Origin: Pseudofrankia sp. DC12
GTDB taxonomy: Bacteria > Actinomycetota > Actinomycetes > Frankiales > Frankiaceae
Direction: 5' to 3'
Assembly (NCBI RefSeq): GCF_000966285.1
Contig: NZ_KQ031391.1
Coordinates: forward strand, 4,542,540-4,606,539
Length of the DNA stretch: 64,000 bases
The translations under genes were made by a program, and so were the position numbers. Shown one piece after another: positions 20,543 to 33,921 of the stretch. The notes under the pieces are model-generated. The model was given only the letters and a program-made list of their open reading frames with translations. It was not told where the DNA came from and searched no databases. Each line of letters starts with the position of its first letter. Positions within the stretch are counted from its first letter, which is position 1.

Positions 20543-21871
20543 CTAGAGGCGGCCGAGGGCCTTCAATGTCAGGTAGGTGTCGGTGACGGCCGGGGCGTAG
20601 CTGGCCGGGGCCGCGTCGACGACCTCGACGCCGCGACCGCGCAGTTCCTCGGTGAGCTGGCGGCGGCGCAGCAGGGTCTGCTCGGCCGCGGCGGCCGCGT
20701 ACACCGCGCGGACGTCGCCGCGGCCGGCGGCCAGCTCGGCCAGCCGCGGGTCGCGCAGCGCGGCGACCAGGACGGTGTGCCGGCTGGTCAGCGCCGGCAG
20801 CGCCGGCAGCAGCGACTCCTCGACGACCGCCGGCACCAGCTCGGTGAAGATCACTACCAGTGAGCGCCGCCGAGCGGTGCGCAGTACCGTCGAGACGAGG
20901 CCCTCGTGGTCGGTCTCGACCAGCGCGGGCTCAAGCGTCGCCATCGCCTTGCTCATCCGCGTCAGCACGTTCGTCTCGGCCGAGTCGGGCAGCACCAGCC
21001 GGGCCTCGCTGTCGTGCGCGACGAGCCCGACCCGGTCGCCGGCGCGCAGCGCGACCGCGGCGAGCAGCAGCGCCGCGTCCAGCGCGTGGTCGAGCCTGGG
21101 GACGGCGCCCAGGCCGGGCTGGCCGTCCCCCGACAGGACCCCGACCCGGCCGGCCGAGGTGCGGGCCGTGTCCAGGACGCAGATCACCCGGCGGTCCCGC
21201 TCCGGGCGGAAGGTCCGCACGACGACGGCGCCCCGCCGGGCGGTGCCGCGCCAGTCGATCGCGCGGACGTCGTCGCCGATCACGTAGTCGCGCAGGCTGT
21301 CGAACTCGGAGCCGGCACCGCCGCCCCGGATCGCCACCTGGCCCTCGACCTCGCGCAGCCGCGCCAGCGCGGCCGGCAGATGTCGCCGGGAGTGGAACGG
21401 CGGCAGCACCCGGACCCGCCACGGCGCGTGATGGCGGCCCTGCCGCCCGGCCAGGCCCAACGGGCCGAGCGACCGGATGGTGACCCGGTACGGTTCCCGG
21501 TCACCCCGCCGGGTCGGGTACAGCGTGGACTCCAGGAACCGCCGTTCGCCGGCGGGCACGGTGACCGTGTGGACGGCCGGCCGGGCGCCGGCCGACGGCG
21601 GCCAGCCGTCCCGGATCCGCAGCCGCGCGGTCCGGGCGCCGTTGTTACGGACCGCCAGTACGAGTGGAACCGGCTGGCCGAGCCGCGCGCCGCGCGGCCC
21701 GGAGCGGGTCAGCTCCAACGGCCGGACCTGGCCGGCGAGCGCCACGTCCAGCGCCACCAGCGCGATGACCAGCAGGTTGACCCCCAGCAGCACGATCCAG
21801 GGAGACGGCGCGAGCGCCACCGCCAACGCGCCCAGGAACGCGCAGCCAACCGCCCGTCCGGTGATCGCCAT
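20543..21871 (-). CDS. DUF58 domain-containing protein
   Basis: 442 aa from ATG. Two N-terminal membrane helices (about 8-48) precede a beta domain. The DUF58 signature follows: GAGSEFDSLRDYVIGDDVRAIDWRGTARRGAVVVRTFRPERDRRVICVLDTARTS (a von Willebrand A-like fold with a modified MIDAS). It is the last gene of the five-gene MoxR operon, 6 bases after the MoxR stop. MoxR/DUF58 pairs are thought to act as chaperone systems for assembling or activating other proteins; the client here is unknown. Confidence 0.9.
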   Translation of the reverse strand: MAITGRAVGCAFLGALAVALAPSPWIVLLGVNLLVIALVALDVALAGQVRPLELTRSGPRGARLGQPVPLVLAVRNNGARTARLRIRDGWPPSAGARPAVHTVTVPAGERRFLESTLYPTRRGDREPYRVTIRSLGPLGLAGRQGRHHAPWRVRVLPPFHSRRHLPAALARLREVEGQVAIRGGGAGSEFDSLRDYVIGDDVRAIDWRGTARRGAVVVRTFRPERDRRVICVLDTARTSAGRVGVLSGDGQPGLGAVPRLDHALDAALLLAAVALRAGDRVGLVAHDSEARLVLPDSAETNVLTRMSKAMATLEPALVETDHEGLVSTVLRTARRRSLVVIFTELVPAVVEESLLPALPALTSRHTVLVAALRDPRLAELAAGRGDVRAVYAAAAAEQTLLRRRQLTEELRGRGVEVVDAAPASYAPAVTDTYLTLKALGRL

Positions 21872-21877
21872 CCGGCG

Positions 21878-23121
<1,244 letters not shown>

Positions 23122-23125
<4 letters not shown>

Positions 23126-24507
23126 CTTCCACCAACCTGTCGTTCGAGGTCGTCGAGTGCCTCCGCGAGCCGGAGCAGCGCGGCGTCGTCCAGCTCCGGC
23201 GGTGGCGGGGCCACGGCTGGCGGCCCACCGGGGGCACCGCTGCCGGGGAACGGGACGGCCGGACCGCCCGAACCGTACAGGAGCGCCCAGATGTCCACCG
23301 CCGGTCGGCCGGTCCGTTCGGCGACAGAGGCGACGAGCGTCCCCGGATCCGGCCCGGTGATCTCGGTGACCACTCCGCCGGCCCGGACCGTGCCGACGGC
23401 GCCCGGCTCGCCGTGCGGTGCCACGCCCATCCGGTCGGCCAGCCGGGCGCGAAGACCGGCACGCAGCGCCTCGGCGGCCAGATCCCGGGCCCGCGCCGCC
23501 GCGTACAGCCGGCCGCGGCCCTCGGTGGTCTCCGCGGCCCGCACCACCACCGGCAGGGGCTCCGGGACCGGCGGTCCCAGCCGACGCCCGCGCCACAGGG
23601 CCAACAGGACGAGCCCGACCAACAGCTGCAGACAGGTCAGCCAGAACCCACGGCCCAGGAGATGGGCCGCGCCCCTGCCGTCGACCGAGCCCGAGCTGGC
23701 CCGCTGCTGGATCACCCAGTCGAGGCCGGGGTGGCGGACGAGCAGGCCGAGCGCGAGGGCCGCGTTGCCGTCCTGGTCGAGCTCCCGGTTCGTGAGGAAC
23801 GCGGAGCCGCCGAGCAGGACGAAGCGCCCGTCGGCCCCCGCCGGCCGCGCGACGACCAGCGCGGCGGACCGGTCCGTCGGTCGATAGCAGAACGTGCCCG
23901 TCGCGGCCGTGTCGCCGCTGAGGCGGTCGTAGTAGGTCGACGGCGAGATGGTCGCGGTACCGGCGGCGGTCGCCTCGGCCAGCGGGCAGCCGGGGGGCAG
24001 CGTTCCGCCCGGGGTACTCACGTCGACCGTGTGTACCGGCAGGTGCAGCGCGTCGAGCACCGCCGTGTCCGGCTCGACCAGGACGACGTCGGCCCCGGCG
24101 GAGACCCGGCTGTAGAGGCGGTCGAGGGTCACGTCGCTGAGCCGGCCTGGGTGCACGATCACGAAGGTCCGGTCGGAGTCCGACACGCCAGCCGCGCCGG
24201 TCGACTCGGCCAGCGCGGTCGCCACGTCGTCGCCGGCCCGCACCGTGACCCCCCGGTGGCCGAGGATCTGGGCCAGCGCCATCGTGCCGTCCGGCGTCGG
24301 CGAGGTGCTGTCCAACGACGTGTCGGAGGCAGTGGAGCCGCCGACGAGGGCCGCGATCACGCCGTAGACGACGGCCAACGCGGCGAACACGGCCAGCACG
24401 CGGACCAGCCGCCGCCGTGCCGCGGGGCGCGGCCCGCTGGGCTGGAAACTCGGGCTCCCGGACGGGGCGAGCCCCGGCTCCGGGGCGAGATCGGTCGGCG
24501 CCGTCAT
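23122..24507 (-). CDS. DUF4350 domain-containing membrane protein
   Basis: 461 aa from ATG, overlapping both neighbours by 4 bases. One N-terminal membrane segment (about 33-55), then an extracytoplasmic domain of the DUF4350 type (DSTSPTPDGTMALAQILGHRGVTVRAG, VIVHPGRLSDVTLDRL). A second membrane segment near residue 290-310 (WLTCLQLLVGLVLLALW) is followed by a cytoplasmic tail. The family is found only in MoxR-DUF4129-DUF58 operons and its function is unknown. Confidence 0.85.
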
Positions 24508-25181
24508 GCCGGCACCGCCTGGGTCGGATCCGGCCGCCGGTCGCCGCCGCGCATCGACGCGAGCGCCTCGTCGGCGCGGACCACCGCCTGGTACCCGGTG
24601 GCGTCGGCCGGCCGGCCGCCGTACCAGACGTCGTTGAACACGGTCACGGCGACGCGCAGCTCGTCCTGCCCACTCGCGCCGACGGCGGCCACCTCCATGT
24701 GGAGCTCACCGGCGGTGCGGCTGGGCCTGGGGTCGAGGACGCCTCTCTCTTCGAGCATCCGCACGATCGCGCGGAGCCGGGAGCGGACCGCTTCCGCGTA
24801 CCGGCCGGCCTGGGCGAAGCGCTCCGCCTCGGCACGCAGCGTCTTCGCCGAGAGGAGGCTCGCGAGGTCGGTCTCTTCATGCTGCTTCGACCGAGCCGAC
24901 CGCCGGACCGGCCCCAGCCACAGCCGCAGCACGACGGCCAGCGCGACGAGGACGAGGACGCCGGCGAGCACTCCGAGGCCGGTGTAGTCGCCGCCGCCCG
25001 GTCCGTGGCCGATGATCTTGCCGATGATCTTGCCGAGGAGATGGTCGATCCAGTCGACCACTCGGTGCAGCCAGCCGGGCCGGTGATAGTGGTGCCGGCC
25101 GTAGATGCTGCGGGACAGCTCCCGGCGCGCCTCGTCCTGGGCTCCCGGGCGGGTGACCGGTCCGCCGTACGGCGCGGCCAT
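24504..25181 (-). CDS. DUF4129 domain-containing protein
   Basis: 225 aa from ATG (MAAPYGGPVTRPG), sharing one base with the upstream stop (TGATG). The single membrane helix is about residues 72-95 (LAGVLVLVALAVVLRLWLG). The C-terminal DUF4129 domain reads LRAEAERFAQAGRYAEAVRSRLRAIVRMLEERGVLDPRPSRTAGEL. Function unknown; second gene of the operon. DUF4129 domains also occur at the C-terminus of transglutaminase-like proteins linked to MoxR. Confidence 0.88.
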   Translation of the reverse strand: MAAPYGGPVTRPGAQDEARRELSRSIYGRHHYHRPGWLHRVVDWIDHLLGKIIGKIIGHGPGGGDYTGLGVLAGVLVLVALAVVLRLWLGPVRRSARSKQHEETDLASLLSAKTLRAEAERFAQAGRYAEAVRSRLRAIVRMLEERGVLDPRPSRTAGELHMEVAAVGASGQDELRVAVTVFNDVWYGGRPADATGYQAVVRADEALASMRGGDRRPDPTQAVPA

Positions 25182-26287
25182 CAGGACCACCGTCCTGGCG
25201 GCTGCCCGGGCGCCCAGCCCGCGGCCGGTCCGCCGGGCGCCGTGGGCGGGCGTGGTCCCGGCGGCGAGGTGGCTGCCAGGGCGAAGGCGGGGGCCGCCAG
25301 CAGGACGGTCGCCGGTGCGCCTGTCGGGCCGCCGGTGGCCGCGGCCCTGGCCAGGGTCACGTCGAGGGCCTCGCGACGGATTCGCCGGTCCAGGTAGAGG
25401 ATCGCGATCACGCCGGAGAGCACCGGCGTGACGACCATGGTGATCAGCAGTCCGGCGAATGCCTGGACGACCAGCCCGCCGGTGTTCGGTACCCCGTCGG
25501 CGTTCGTCAGCGACCCGAACGACGTGAACAGGCTGACAAGCACGGCGATCACCAGCATCAGCGTCCCGGCGACCAACGCGGCGAGCCCCAGCACGCCGAG
25601 CGTGTGCCACCAGGCGCCGCGCATCAGCGAGCGCGAGCGACGCAGTGCCTGGACGACCGTTCCGCCTTCCAGGGCGTACACCGGCGTCGCGAGGCAGTAC
25701 GTGACCCCGAGCCAGAGGGACAGCGCACCCAGCGTGACCAGGCCGACCAGCGCGATGGCGGTCATCGCCACGGTGAGCACGAGGAGCCCGGGCAGTCGGG
25801 GCGCGACCTGCCGGGCCGCGGCGCCCACTGTTATCCGCCGTCCCAGGCTCGCCTCGGCGACGACGATCGCGAGCACTCCGGCCAGCAGCACGACCAGCAT
25901 CAGCCGCAGCCCGCCGAGCACGGCCTGCAACAGTAGGTAGAACCAGAAGGACTGGTCGCGCGCGGCGATCGCGACGACCGAGAAGACGAGCTCCAGGACG
26001 GCGCTGGTCGCGAACGCGAGGCCGAGCGTCGCACCCGGGTTCGTCCGCAACGTCCCGAACGCGCCGTCGAGGATCTCGCTGACGCTCAGCGGGCGCAGCG
26101 CCACCGCGGCCGTCGGCGTGGCCAGCCGGGCAGCCGGCGGCGCGAGATCGGCCACCGGCCTCGGGGCCTCGTCGGCGCCTGGTGCCGCCCAGCTGGCCGG
26201 CCCCGCGCCCGGCCCGGGCGCGGCGGCTGCGGGCTGGGGTGTGGATGACCATGGAGACGGGCTGGTGACCGGCCCTCCAACGGCCAT
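25181..26287 (-). CDS. multi-pass membrane protein of the glycerophosphodiester-phosphodiesterase membrane-domain type
   Basis: 368 aa from the ATG of MAVGGPVTSP, which has AAGGAGTG just upstream; a longer reading to 26467 lacks a ribosome site. After a Pro/Ala-rich N-terminus comes PLSVSEILDGAFGTLRTNPGATLGLAFA, a typical entry to this family. About six membrane helices follow, then VIAILYLDRRIRREALDVTLARA and a disordered tail. No catalytic phosphodiesterase domain is present. First gene of the MoxR operon. Function unknown, probably membrane scaffolding or transport. Confidence 0.8.
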   Translation of the reverse strand: MAVGGPVTSPSPWSSTPQPAAAAPGPGAGPASWAAPGADEAPRPVADLAPPAARLATPTAAVALRPLSVSEILDGAFGTLRTNPGATLGLAFATSAVLELVFSVVAIAARDQSFWFYLLLQAVLGGLRLMLVVLLAGVLAIVVAEASLGRRITVGAAARQVAPRLPGLLVLTVAMTAIALVGLVTLGALSLWLGVTYCLATPVYALEGGTVVQALRRSRSLMRGAWWHTLGVLGLAALVAGTLMLVIAVLVSLFTSFGSLTNADGVPNTGGLVVQAFAGLLITMVVTPVLSGVIAILYLDRRIRREALDVTLARAAATGGPTGAPATVLLAAPAFALAATSPPGPRPPTAPGGPAAGWAPGQPPGRWS

Positions 26288-26454
26288 GCGCACTCCTTCG
26301 TCCGGAAGATCCGCTACATCCTCGCAGAGCCGGCGTCGGCGGGCCCGTCTGCCGTCGGATGGCCGACTCGCCACCTTTGTCCACAGGCTCGCGTCTGTCC
26401 ACAGGTCGGCGCTCCCGCTGGCGGCGTCGTCCGGTTCGGGCTCATCCTGCCCGA

Positions 26455-27528
26455 GTGACCGGATCATCCACCACGCGGACGCCTCACCTGCCGCGCCAGC
26501 TACGGCCGGGCCCGCCGTCGGCCGTGCCTGGCGAGTGCGTGCCCCGGCCGCTGGCCGCCGGGGTTCCTACGGCGTTCCAGGCCACATCGCTGGGCCGGCA
26601 GGCGCGCGGTGCGCTGGCGGTGCTCGGCGACCTGGTGCTGCCACGAGCCTGCGCGGCCTGCGGGCGTGGCGCTGCCGCGGTGTGCGTGCGGTGCCTCGCG
26701 GCGCTGGCCGGTCCTGCGATCCTCGTCGCCCCGGGCCCCGAGGCCACCCCGGGGCGGCGGGGCCTGCCGCACCGCGCCGCGGCGGCCCGTTACGCCGGCC
26801 CGGCCGGCTCGCTCGTGATCGCGTACAAGGAGCGCGGCCGGCTCGACGTCGCTCGCGTGCTCGGTGGCGCCCTGGCCAGGGCCGTGGCCGCTGTACGGGT
26901 CGCCGTGGCGGCCGAGGCCCTGTCTGGCGGCTCTGCCGGGCTGGGGGCGCGAGTGCTCCTGCTGGTCCCGGTGCCGGCGAGCGCGGCGGCGGTGCGGCGA
27001 CGCGGCTTCGACCATGTGAGCAGGCTGGCCGTGGTGGCGGCCGGCCTGCTCCGTGCGGCGGGCACGTCGGCGTGGGTCGCGCCGCTGCTGCGGCCAGCCC
27101 GCCGGACGGCCGACCAGGCCGGGCTCGACGCGGTCGGCCGGGCCGCGAACGTCGCCGGGGCGTTCGCGGCCCGGCCGGCGGCCGCCCGCGTCGCCGCGGC
27201 GCTGGTGGAGCGAGATCCGTCGCACGCCCCAGCCAGCACACCCGCGGCGCGGGCCGGGCCGGGCCCCGGGGGCGGTCGGAGTGAAGGGCTGGGCGGCATT
27301 CTTGTGGGTGGTCCTGGCGGCGGTCCGGACTTCGGCGGCGTCGACGTCGTCGTGGTGGACGACGTGCTGACGACCGGCGCGACGGCCGCGGACTCGATCC
27401 GGGCATTGCGCCTGGCAGGGGTGCCTGTCTGCGCGGTGGCGACCGTCGCCGCCGTGCTCGGGCCATCCGGCGCAACTGCGGCGCGCCCACGTGTCCGATT
27501 GCCCAACAGAGGGGTACCGGAAGGGTGA
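26455..27528 (+). CDS. ComF family protein (phosphoribosyltransferase-like)
   Basis: About 357 aa if the GTG at 26455 is used; the first 50-60 residues are not conserved and a later GTG is possible. A short N-terminal zinc knuckle (PRACAACGRGAAAVCVRC) is followed by the PRTase fold. Family marks are VIAYKERGRLDVARVLG, LVPVPASAAAVRRRGFDHVSRLA, RTADQAGLDAVGRAANVAGAF, and the PRPP loop DVVVVDDVLTTGATAADSI. In naturally competent bacteria ComF is needed for DNA uptake, but its biochemical role in actinobacteria is unclear. Gly/Ala-rich inserts lengthen this copy. Confidence 0.82.
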   Translation: MTGSSTTRTPHLPRQLRPGPPSAVPGECVPRPLAAGVPTAFQATSLGRQARGALAVLGDLVLPRACAACGRGAAAVCVRCLAALAGPAILVAPGPEATPGRRGLPHRAAAARYAGPAGSLVIAYKERGRLDVARVLGGALARAVAAVRVAVAAEALSGGSAGLGARVLLLVPVPASAAAVRRRGFDHVSRLAVVAAGLLRAAGTSAWVAPLLRPARRTADQAGLDAVGRAANVAGAFAARPAAARVAAALVERDPSHAPASTPAARAGPGPGGGRSEGLGGILVGGPGGGPDFGGVDVVVVDDVLTTGATAADSIRALRLAGVPVCAVATVAAVLGPSGATAARPRVRLPNRGVPEG

Positions 27529-27926
27529 CACTAGATGGCCTACCGGGGTCCGGGGTGGACCAAACGACCGTCGAGGCGTCCTGGTCGGTTGCCACGACGG
27601 AAGGGGACACATTGCGACATACGGGAGTGAAAGTCAGGGTAGGAAGCGCCGAGACCACGCGGGACGACGGGCGAATGCCTTCTCTCGGTCTCGGCGTGGC
27701 AGGCAGGCTGGCCGTACGGCCAACCAGGGAGAACGCCCGGCCGAGGTGGGCTGCCACCGTGGCGACGGGCAACGGAGCGGGGGACGGCCAGCAGGACAGA
27801 TGACCCGGCTCGGACGGGCCCGCCCCGGGCCCGTGCCAGCACCGGGCCGCCGGGTGTCGGGCCGGCGTGGGCGAACGCTCGCGTCGCGCCGCCGATCACC
27901 CGGCCGGTGAACGGGAGGTGGATCGC
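27529..27926. other. 398-base gene-free region upstream of hpf
   Basis: No convincing gene. It contains a perfect 14-base palindrome TGGCCGTACGGCCA at 27709-27722 and a relatively AT-richer patch near 27600-27650 (TTGCGACATACGGGAGTGAA) that could hold the hpf promoter. No box is good enough to call. Confidence 0.5.
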
Positions 27927-28778
27927 GTGGACATTGTGGTCAAGGGCCGGCACACGGCGGTTCCGGAACGGTTCCGCAGTCACGTCGAGACCAAGCTCGC
28001 GAAGCTCGAGCGGTACGACGGCAAGGTCATCCGGGTCGATGTCGAACTGTCCCGGGAGTCCAACAAGCGCATGGCGGACGTCCGGGAGCGCGTCGAGCTG
28101 ACGGTCTACACCCGGGGGCCGGTGATCCGCGCCGAGGCTGCCGCAGCTGATCCGTACTCGGCGCTGGACGGGGCTGCCGGCAAGCTGGCCGAACGGCTGC
28201 GCCGGGCCTCCGAGCGGCGCACCGACCACAAGCATGGCAACAACGGCCATGGTCGCGCCTACGTCGGGCCTCCGTCGATCGCTCGCGATGATCTACTGCC
28301 CGCCCCGTCCACGGCGCGGGTAGACGCCAACGGAGGGGCTCCGCCGCCAGCCCAGACCGCAGCGGCCGCGTCATCCGGCGCTGGGGCTGGCCAGGCCGGC
28401 GGCGGCGCACCGAGCCACGCCGGCAGTGCGCGGCAGTCGTCCGGAGTGAGGGAGAGCGGCGCGGGCCGGTCGGACGCGTGGGACGAGGACGATCCCGCGC
28501 CCGAGGGCTTCGAGGACCGTTACGACCTGCCGGACCGGTCGCCCATGCTGGTGCGGACGAAGACCCACCGGGCTGAGCCGATGACGCTGGACGACGCGCT
28601 GTCGAACATGGAGCTCGTCGGCCATGACTTCTACCTGTTCCAGGACGTCACCTCTGGGCGTGCCAGCGTCGTCTACCGCCGGCGCGGCTACGACTACGGC
28701 GTCATCCACCTGATGGGTCCCGATGATCCGGCGCTGCCCGCCGATGAGGACCGTGAGCGGGCGGCGCTGCAGGCCTGA
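27927..28778 (+). CDS. hpf: ribosome hibernation-promoting factor, long form
   Basis: 283 aa from GTG with GGGAGG 9 bases upstream. The N-terminal S30AE/HPF domain (about 1-100) reads VDIVVKGRHTAVPERFRSHVETKLAKLERYDGKVIRVDVELS. A variable Ala/Gly/Ser linker (about 110-200) follows. The C-terminal dimerisation domain (about 215-275) has PMLVRTKTHRAEPMTLDDALSNMELVGHDFYLFQDV and ASVVYRRRGYDYGVIHL. Long-form HPF makes inactive 100S ribosome dimers in stationary phase or stress. In actinobacteria it sits beside a LuxR-type regulator and secA, as here. The linker is longer than usual. Confidence 0.94.
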   Translation: MDIVVKGRHTAVPERFRSHVETKLAKLERYDGKVIRVDVELSRESNKRMADVRERVELTVYTRGPVIRAEAAAADPYSALDGAAGKLAERLRRASERRTDHKHGNNGHGRAYVGPPSIARDDLLPAPSTARVDANGGAPPPAQTAAAASSGAGAGQAGGGAPSHAGSARQSSGVRESGAGRSDAWDEDDPAPEGFEDRYDLPDRSPMLVRTKTHRAEPMTLDDALSNMELVGHDFYLFQDVTSGRASVVYRRRGYDYGVIHLMGPDDPALPADEDRERAALQA

Positions 28779-29252
28779 CCTCGCCAGCGCCTTTCCGGCT
28801 CTCGGACGACTGATCTGTCGCTGCGGGCCTGGTGCTCGGGCGGCCTTTCGGTCCGGCCGGACCTGGCCGGTCGACGCGGGTGGGGCTTCGAGGAGTCGTG
28901 CCACGCGTCGGCCGGTCGGTGGGGTCCGGTGGTCCGCGCGACCTGCTGGTCTGGCCTACGACGAGCGTGTCCGCGGCAACCGGGGCGAACGAGGCCTATG
29001 GATGAGGGGCTTCGGTGGGGTTTTCCGCCGTCTGACGGCAGGTTCGCCCGGTCGACGTGGGATCATCGGCGTTGGGTGATGCTGCTGGCGGCAGCGGTGG
29101 TCCGGCCGGATGGATCCGGCTCTGACCGTCGTGCCGGCGCATGGGCGGACTGCGTCCACGCGCCGGGGATTCCGTGGGGCCCGGATATTTCGGGGCGGAT
29201 CCGTCGTCCGTGCCACTGCCCGCCTTGCCGGCAGGGGTCCTAGGGAGGCCAG
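28779..29252. other. 474-base region between hpf and response regulator
   Basis: No convincing gene; candidate reading frames here have no family features. It holds a perfect palindrome GGTCCGGCCGGACC at 28850-28863, a similar half-copy near 29100, and the ribosome site AGGGAGGCC for the response regulator at its right end. Confidence 0.45.
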
Positions 29253-29966
29253 ATGACGGTGGACGAGCAGCGCTCGGCCGAGGCGCCGCGGGCGCCATCG
29301 GAGGAGAACCCGATCCGAGTGTTGATCGTCGATGACCACGCGCTGTTCCGTCGAGGACTGGAGATGGTCCTCGCACAGGAGCCGGACATCGAGGTCGTCG
29401 GGGAGGCCGCGGACGGCTCGGAAGCGGTGACGATGGCCGGCGAGATGGCACCGGACATCGTCCTGATGGACGTGCGGATGCCGCGGCGCGGGGGGATCGA
29501 CGCCACCAGCGCGATCAAGCAGGCGGTGCCGAGCGCGAAGATCGTCATGTTGACGATCAGCGACGAGGAGGCCGACCTCTACGACGCCATCAAGGCCGGC
29601 GCGATGGGTTACCTGCTCAAGGAGATCTCGATCGACGAGGTCGCCGCCGACATTCGCGCGGTCTACAACGGTCAGAGCCTGATCAGCCCCTCGATGGCGT
29701 CCAAGCTGCTCAGCGAGTTCGCCTCGATGATCAAAAACAAGGATGATCGTCCCCAGCTCCCGACCCCACGCCTGACCGACCGGGAGATGGAGGTGCTCCG
29801 GCTCGTCGCGAAGGGGCTGAACAACCGCGACATCGCCAAGCAGCTCTTCATCAGCGAGAACACGGTCAAGAACCACATCCGCAACATCCTGGAGAAGCTC
29901 CAGCTGCACTCCCGGATGGAGGCCGTCGTCTACGCGGTCCGCGAGAAGCTGCTCGAAATCACCTGA
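29253..29966 (+). CDS. NarL/LuxR-type response regulator (orphan)
   Basis: 237 aa from ATG with AGGGAGG upstream. Receiver domain about 20-140: IRVLIVDDHALFRRGLEMVL with acidic pocket DD, phospho-acceptor D73 in DIVLMDVRMPRRGG, conserved Thr/Lys in MLTISDEEA and YLLKEISIDEV. LuxR helix-turn-helix about 170-230: LTDREMEVLRLVAKGLNNRDIAKQLFISENTVKNHIRNILEKL. No histidine kinase is adjacent, so its phosphorylation source is unknown. The hpf-regulator-secA order is common in actinobacteria, suggesting a role in growth or stress control. Confidence 0.93.
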   Translation: MTVDEQRSAEAPRAPSEENPIRVLIVDDHALFRRGLEMVLAQEPDIEVVGEAADGSEAVTMAGEMAPDIVLMDVRMPRRGGIDATSAIKQAVPSAKIVMLTISDEEADLYDAIKAGAMGYLLKEISIDEVAADIRAVYNGQSLISPSMASKLLSEFASMIKNKDDRPQLPTPRLTDREMEVLRLVAKGLNNRDIAKQLFISENTVKNHIRNILEKLQLHSRMEAVVYAVREKLLEIT

Positions 29967-30003
29967 TCCCGGCGGGCGCGCGCGGGACCGCGCTCGCGAA
30001 CCG

Positions 30004-30570
30004 TCAAGGCCGCAGGGTGCCGGTCCAGAACTCGGCGATGTCGCCCTCGCGGGCGTTCAGCAGCGGGCGCGGCTCAGGCGCGATGGTGAACCCGGCCCGG
30101 TGCGCGACCGTGCGCGACGGCTCGTTCCCGACCAGCGCCAGCCACCGGATCGTGCTCAGCCCGAGCGCCCCGAATCCCCAGCGGCACAGCGCCCTGACCG
30201 CGCTGGTCGTGACGCCGCGCCCGCGCGCCTCGGCCGCGCACCAGTAGCCCACCTCGGCGGTACCGCCAGGGGCGACGCCGAGGATCCCGTCGGTGTCGCG
30301 CATGTCCTGCAGGCTGACGGACGCGAGCAGGCCCGCCGTGGTCGCGTCGACCACGGCCAGGTGCGCGGCGGTGCCGGTGGCCCAGCCGATCGGGGCGACC
30401 CGCTCGACGAACGTGACCGCGTCGGCGTGGGTGTAGGGCGACGGGACCATCGTCCAGCGCTGGATGTCCGGGTCCTGGCAGACGGCGAACACGTCGTCCG
30501 CGTCCTGGGGCCGCCAGGGCCGCAGGTGTAGCGAGCCCGCGGTGATCTCGACCGGCTCCAGCGCAGGCAT
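30004..30570 (-). CDS. GNAT family N-acetyltransferase (RimJ/RimL type)
   Basis: 188 aa from ATG. Acetyl-CoA-dependent acyltransferase fold: LHLRPWRPQDADDVFAVCQDPDIQRWTMVPSPYT at the N-terminus. The acetyl-CoA loop region is EVGYWCAAEARGRGVTTSAVRALCRWGFGALGLSTIRWLALVGNEPSRTVAHRAGF. Substrate unknown; this subgroup includes ribosomal protein and antibiotic acetyltransferases. It sits alone between the response regulator (convergent) and secA (divergent). Confidence 0.88.
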   Translation of the reverse strand: MPALEPVEITAGSLHLRPWRPQDADDVFAVCQDPDIQRWTMVPSPYTHADAVTFVERVAPIGWATGTAAHLAVVDATTAGLLASVSLQDMRDTDGILGVAPGGTAEVGYWCAAEARGRGVTTSAVRALCRWGFGALGLSTIRWLALVGNEPSRTVAHRAGFTIAPEPRPLLNAREGDIAEFWTGTLRP

Positions 30571-30796
30571 GACGTCTCCCGATCTCGCGACGCTTACGCG
30601 TGATGGTGCCAGGTCCGGGACAACCCGCGCCGGGGCGGTCCGGGCACGGTGAAGCCGGGCCGAAGGCGCTGCGTGGCGGGGCCGTGCCCGCGTGGTCCCG
30701 TCGGGTCGGCGCGCGGGACCAAGCTGGACTACTGAGAAGGGCTAGCATCGTGGTGTTGGCCAGTTCGCCGACATGCCAGCCGGAGGAGCCCCGCTC

Positions 30797-33754
<2,958 letters not shown>

Positions 33755-33776
33755 CCAGCTGCTCGACCCCAGTGTG

Positions 33777-33808
33777 AGGCTGGCGCGCGGACGGCCGCGT
33801 GCCAGCCT
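33777..33808 (+). terminator. secA terminator hairpin
   Basis: A stem of 14 pairs (one G-T) with loop ACGG: AGGCTGGC...GCCAGCCT outer arms and CGCGG/CCGCG inner arms. It starts 22 bases after the secA stop in the convergent gap. No long T run follows, as is usual in very GC-rich actinobacteria. Confidence 0.75.
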
Positions 33809-33921
33809 GACTTGTGTCCGTGACTCTCCAGACCTACGCCGTGGCGGCGAGTTCCTGCGGATGGCAACCAGGGCGCAGTACTTGGCGTGGCTGTGGGCGG
33901 GCGATGGAGGCTGGCGGGGCC